Shown here one piece after another: positions 13,463 to 15,978 of a DNA stretch of 15,978 bases (positions are counted from its first letter, which is position 1; every line of letters begins with the position of its first letter). The stretch spans positions 1 through 15,978 of the forward strand of contig JAEDLN010000027.1 of NCBI GenBank assembly GCA_016295275.1, written 5' to 3'. A model generated the notes under the pieces. It was not told where the DNA came from, ran no database searches, and worked only from the letters and a program-made list of their open reading frames with translations. The DNA comes from Kiritimatiellia bacterium (GTDB lineage: Bacteria > Verrucomicrobiota > Kiritimatiellia > RFP12 > UBA3636). Made by a program: the position numbers and the translations under genes.

Positions 13463-15529
13463 ATGAAATTCAACCGCTACGGGAAGTCCTATCAACTGGT
13501 CCTTCAAAACGCAACCGATCTCAAGGAACTCTTGACGGTCGATGAATCGCACTGGGCCGCCACTTCCGCCCCCGTCTCCGCATTTCGGGAGGATGCCGCC
13601 TTTCTGCAATACTTGGATGCCGATAAAAACGGTCGGATCATGACCTCCGAGGTGCAAAGCGCAATTCGCTGGCTCCTTGATCTGTTGGTGGACGCCTCGA
13701 CCGTCGGTTCGCCCGTCGATGAAATCGAACTCGCCAATATCCGCCCCGATGCCCCCGGCGGCCAGGCCCTCCTGACAACCGCCAACTATGTCAACGAACA
13801 GGCAAATCCAAACGGAAAAACCATTCGACTCGCCGATGTCCGGGCGTCCATGGCTTGCTTGCGCTCGAAACCCCTCAACGGCGACGGAATCCTCGTCCCC
13901 GAAGCCGCGCAAAACGATGCGCTCCGTGCCTACATCGCCGCCTCCGTCAAGGCAACCGGCGGCTCTCCCGATATCTCCGGAAAACAAGGCGTCTCCTCCG
14001 AACAGTTCCACGCCTTCTCCGCCGCTATTCGCGATTTTCTCGAATGGAAGGATCGCGGACTTCCCGATAACGCGGAAACAATGCCCTATGGCTCCGATAC
14101 GCCCGCACTCTATGCCGCATTTGCCAAAAACGCCGCCGATATCGACCGCTTTTTCTTCCTCGCCGGATTCGAGCGCTTTGCCCCCGACCAGGCCGCAAAA
14201 TTCCTCTCCGCAGACGCTTCCGCGGCAGACCCGGATAAAGCCCTGGCCGCCGCTCCAATCGCTCGGATCCTCCCGGACGGACGCCTCCCGCTGACTGGCG
14301 AACTCGTCAATCCGATGTCTAGCGATACGCTCTCTTCGCTTCGCAATGGTCTCTTTACGCGGGTTCTCGGAAAAACGCCGGATGCCATCTCAAAGGATGA
14401 GTGGACAACCGTTCGCAATGCACTCGCCCCCTACGCGAAATACCTCGCCGAAAAAAAGGGCGCAATCGTCGAAGCGTTTCCCGAAGCCGATCTTCGCGCA
14501 TGGAACGCCTCGGATTTCGAAGCGCAAAGCGATGAGCTTCAAAAACAAGACCGCGTGGTCGCCGATCGCGTTGCCGCTTTCGCCGACTTGGAACGCCTCC
14601 TTCTCTTCCACCGCAGCCTCCCGTGCTTCGTAAACAACTTTGTCAGCCTTCCGGAATTCTACAATCCAAAACAAGTCGCACTCTTCGAGCGAGGCCGTCT
14701 CTTGATCGACGGACGCTGGTTCAATTTCTGCATGGAAGTCCCCGATGCCGCCGCTCACGCGAAAGTCGCAAAGTCCGCCGGAATCTTTACGATCTATGCA
14801 AAAATCACCCCTCCGAACGGACCGGCTTTTACCGTTATCTCCCCCGCGACAACAGGTACACGCGGAAATCTCGAGGTCGGAAAACGAGGCGTCTTCTTTG
14901 ACCTGCAAGGAATCGAATACGATGCCGTTATCGTTTCCATTATCGAAAACCCCATTTCCCTGACCGAGGCCGTCCTCGCCCCTTTCAAAAATATCGCCAA
15001 TATGGTGATGGGAAAAATCGAATCCCTGTCTCAACAGGCGCAGAGCTCAATCGAAAAATCCGCCGAAATCGCAACCAACGACGCCCTCAGCGGAAAGCCT
15101 GTCGCAAAACCGGCTCAGCCCGCACAAGCACAAAATTTCGGCTCCCTCTTTATGGGGATCTCCGTCTCCATCGCAGCCTTGAGCTCCGGTTTCGCATTCT
15201 TCGCAAAGAACTTTGCCGCAATGTCTGTCCGTGCCCGATGCGGAACCGCTGTCGCGGCGATTCTCATCGTTCTGGGTCCCATCCTGCTCGCCGGTGTCGT
15301 CAAACTCATGCGGCAGGATATCGGCCCCCTCCTCGAAGGGGCCGGATGGAGTATCAACAAACCAATGGGATTGACAACCGCTTTGCGGCGTCAATTGACC
15401 CAAAAGCCGTTCTACCCAAAGAACGCAGAAGGAACGCCGGCACGCCATTTCTGCAACATTCTGCTGCTCCTCATCAATCTGATTCTGCTGGCAGGCATCA
15501 TCCGGACCTTTATCCGGCTGTTTGCTTAG
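13463..15529 (+). CDS. Uncharacterised protein with an EF-hand loop and three C-terminal membrane segments
   Basis: I do not recognise the family of this 688-residue protein. Residues 52-63 (DADKNGRIMTSE) are a textbook 12-position EF-hand loop with D52, D54, N56, G57, I59 and E63. Weaker EF-like stretches occur near 139-147 (NGDGILVPE) and 170-182, so the N-terminus may be a calcium-binding EF-hand region. Residues 200-550 are Ala-rich and mostly helical in look, with an aromatic segment at 385-425 (FVNNFVSLPEFYNPKQ) and a beta-like segment at about 440-495. A Pro/Ala/Gln linker (545-558) leads to hydrophobic stretches at about 562-583, 593-615 and 663-684. There is no N-terminal signal peptide, so the large front part probably stays in the cytoplasm, anchored by the tail. 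It follows the PHP gene by 26 nt. No Shine-Dalgarno is present. Role unknown. Confidence 0.85.
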   Translation: MKFNRYGKSYQLVLQNATDLKELLTVDESHWAATSAPVSAFREDAAFLQYLDADKNGRIMTSEVQSAIRWLLDLLVDASTVGSPVDEIELANIRPDAPGGQALLTTANYVNEQANPNGKTIRLADVRASMACLRSKPLNGDGILVPEAAQNDALRAYIAASVKATGGSPDISGKQGVSSEQFHAFSAAIRDFLEWKDRGLPDNAETMPYGSDTPALYAAFAKNAADIDRFFFLAGFERFAPDQAAKFLSADASAADPDKALAAAPIARILPDGRLPLTGELVNPMSSDTLSSLRNGLFTRVLGKTPDAISKDEWTTVRNALAPYAKYLAEKKGAIVEAFPEADLRAWNASDFEAQSDELQKQDRVVADRVAAFADLERLLLFHRSLPCFVNNFVSLPEFYNPKQVALFERGRLLIDGRWFNFCMEVPDAAAHAKVAKSAGIFTIYAKITPPNGPAFTVISPATTGTRGNLEVGKRGVFFDLQGIEYDAVIVSIIENPISLTEAVLAPFKNIANMVMGKIESLSQQAQSSIEKSAEIATNDALSGKPVAKPAQPAQAQNFGSLFMGISVSIAALSSGFAFFAKNFAAMSVRARCGTAVAAILIVLGPILLAGVVKLMRQDIGPLLEGAGWSINKPMGLTTALRRQLTQKPFYPKNAEGTPARHFCNILLLLINLILLAGIIRTFIRLFA

Positions 15530-15576
15530 TGTCCTAACACGGCAATCAAAACCGAACGGGTCCTTCCTTCCGCTCC

Positions 15577-15609
15577 TGCCACAGGGTAAGCGTTTACGCC
15601 CCTGTGGCA
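15577..15609. repeat. 10-bp inverted repeat downstream of the membrane protein gene
   Basis: TGCCACAGGG at 15577-15586 and CCCTGTGGCA at 15600-15609 are exact reverse complements around a 13-nt loop, within which TAA/TTA (15587-15589/15594-15596) can pair further. It lies between the 3' ends of two convergent genes (15529 and 15738), the place for a terminator, but no T-run follows on either strand. A factor-dependent termination site, an mRNA-end stabiliser or a dispersed palindrome are all possible. The remaining 15610-15737 shows no gene that I can support. Confidence 0.4.
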
Positions 15610-15737
15610 AGGTCTAGGAACGTCTCCCGTTTTCCTGTAATAGCCCATAGGCCCAGGCTGTCGTACCCCCGCCCCCGTCCTGTTGGGAAGCGCCAATGCC
15701 CGCGCAAGTCCCCGTCCCGCGGCAAAACGAAGGACGA

Positions 15738-15977
15738 TCAGGGCGAAAACCGACAACGCAAAATCGTTCCGCTCGCCGGATTGATTTCGGACGGAACAAA
15801 CTTCAGCTTCAGCGAATTCCCTTCAAAGTGCCCGTGCTCTTTGATTTCCGTGCCGAGTCCAAAATAGAGGTAGCCCTCAAGATACTCCACCGAACGGGCA
15901 AAACTATCCGCTTCAAAACGAAGAATTTCGCGGAACATCCGACCGTCAAACGATTTGGAAAGATGGTTGACGTATTT
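15738..15977 (-). CDS. C-terminal end of an unknown protein, cut by the window edge
   Basis: A minus-strand frame is open from the window edge to a TGA at 15740-15738, giving at least the last 79 residues. The sequence is mixed and protein-like (FREILRFEADSFARSVEYLE, then GYLYFGLGTEI, and ending PASGTILRCRF), with alternating hydrophobic residues that suggest beta strands. The GYLYFGLGT run is the sort of pattern seen in blades of beta-propellers, but this is not enough to name a family. The ATG at 15938 is internal to the open frame and need not be the start. It converges on the 688-residue membrane protein gene. Confidence 0.55.
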   Translation of the reverse strand, partial: KYVNHLSKSFDGRMFREILRFEADSFARSVEYLEGYLYFGLGTEIKEHGHFEGNSLKLKFVPSEINPASGTILRCRFSP

Positions 15978-15978
15978 G

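Noticed and set aside
15526..15756. 76-codon minus-strand frame between the two convergent genes
   Set aside because: It overlaps the end of the neighbouring partial gene, spans the hairpin and has low-complexity Arg/Pro/Gly composition without any family signal.

Overview
The window looks like chromosomal DNA of a free-living or gut bacterium with a fairly high GC content. Nothing in it is phage, plasmid, IS or CRISPR. The mix of genes (an FucI-type L-fucose isomerase, sigma-54, a CBS-domain family II pyrophosphatase, and a large EF-hand/membrane protein of unknown family), start codons almost entirely without Shine-Dalgarno sequences, and strongly C/T-rich intergenic DNA would fit the PVC group (Kiritimatiellota, Lentisphaerota or Verrucomicrobiota). 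That placement is an inference from impression, not from a marker gene.

Layout: positions 1-550 hold no convincing gene. They begin with an AT-rich run of four inverted repeats (1-164), followed by a C-rich stretch with imperfect direct repeats and a REP-like palindrome (about 180-335), and end in a sigma-70-like promoter (475-503). The promoter serves an NAD(P)-dependent sugar epimerase/dehydratase (551-1588, +), the only gene here with a clear GGAGG site. It converges on fucI (3556-1754, -), and a perfect 32-bp palindrome (1681-1712) lies between the two. The divergent fucI/tex intergenic region (3557-4146) carries a (GA)10 repeat and a hairpin on the fucI side and a good promoter (3938-3966) on the tex side.

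From 4147 to 12141 five plus-strand genes are packed with gaps of 9-41 nt and probably form one transcription unit: tex, rpoN, panC, a DHH-CBS-DRTGG-CBS-DHHA2 pyrophosphatase, and murF. They are housekeeping genes: transcription/RNA metabolism, sigma-54, pantothenate synthesis, pyrophosphate removal and peptidoglycan precursor synthesis. The two ATP-dependent ligases (PanC releases PPi, MurF releases ADP and Pi) flank the pyrophosphatase. After a 275-nt C/T-rich gap come a PHP-domain metal-dependent phosphoesterase (12417-13436) and, 26 nt later, a 688-residue protein with a canonical EF-hand loop and three C-terminal membrane segments (13463-15529) that I cannot assign to a known family. The window closes with an intergenic hairpin and the C-terminus of a minus-strand gene cut by the edge.

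No complete new system is evident. The best candidates for something undescribed are the EF-hand/tail-membrane protein paired with the PHP enzyme, the simple-sequence repeat in front of fucI, the clustered palindromes in the non-coding segments, and the near-absence of Shine-Dalgarno sequences.
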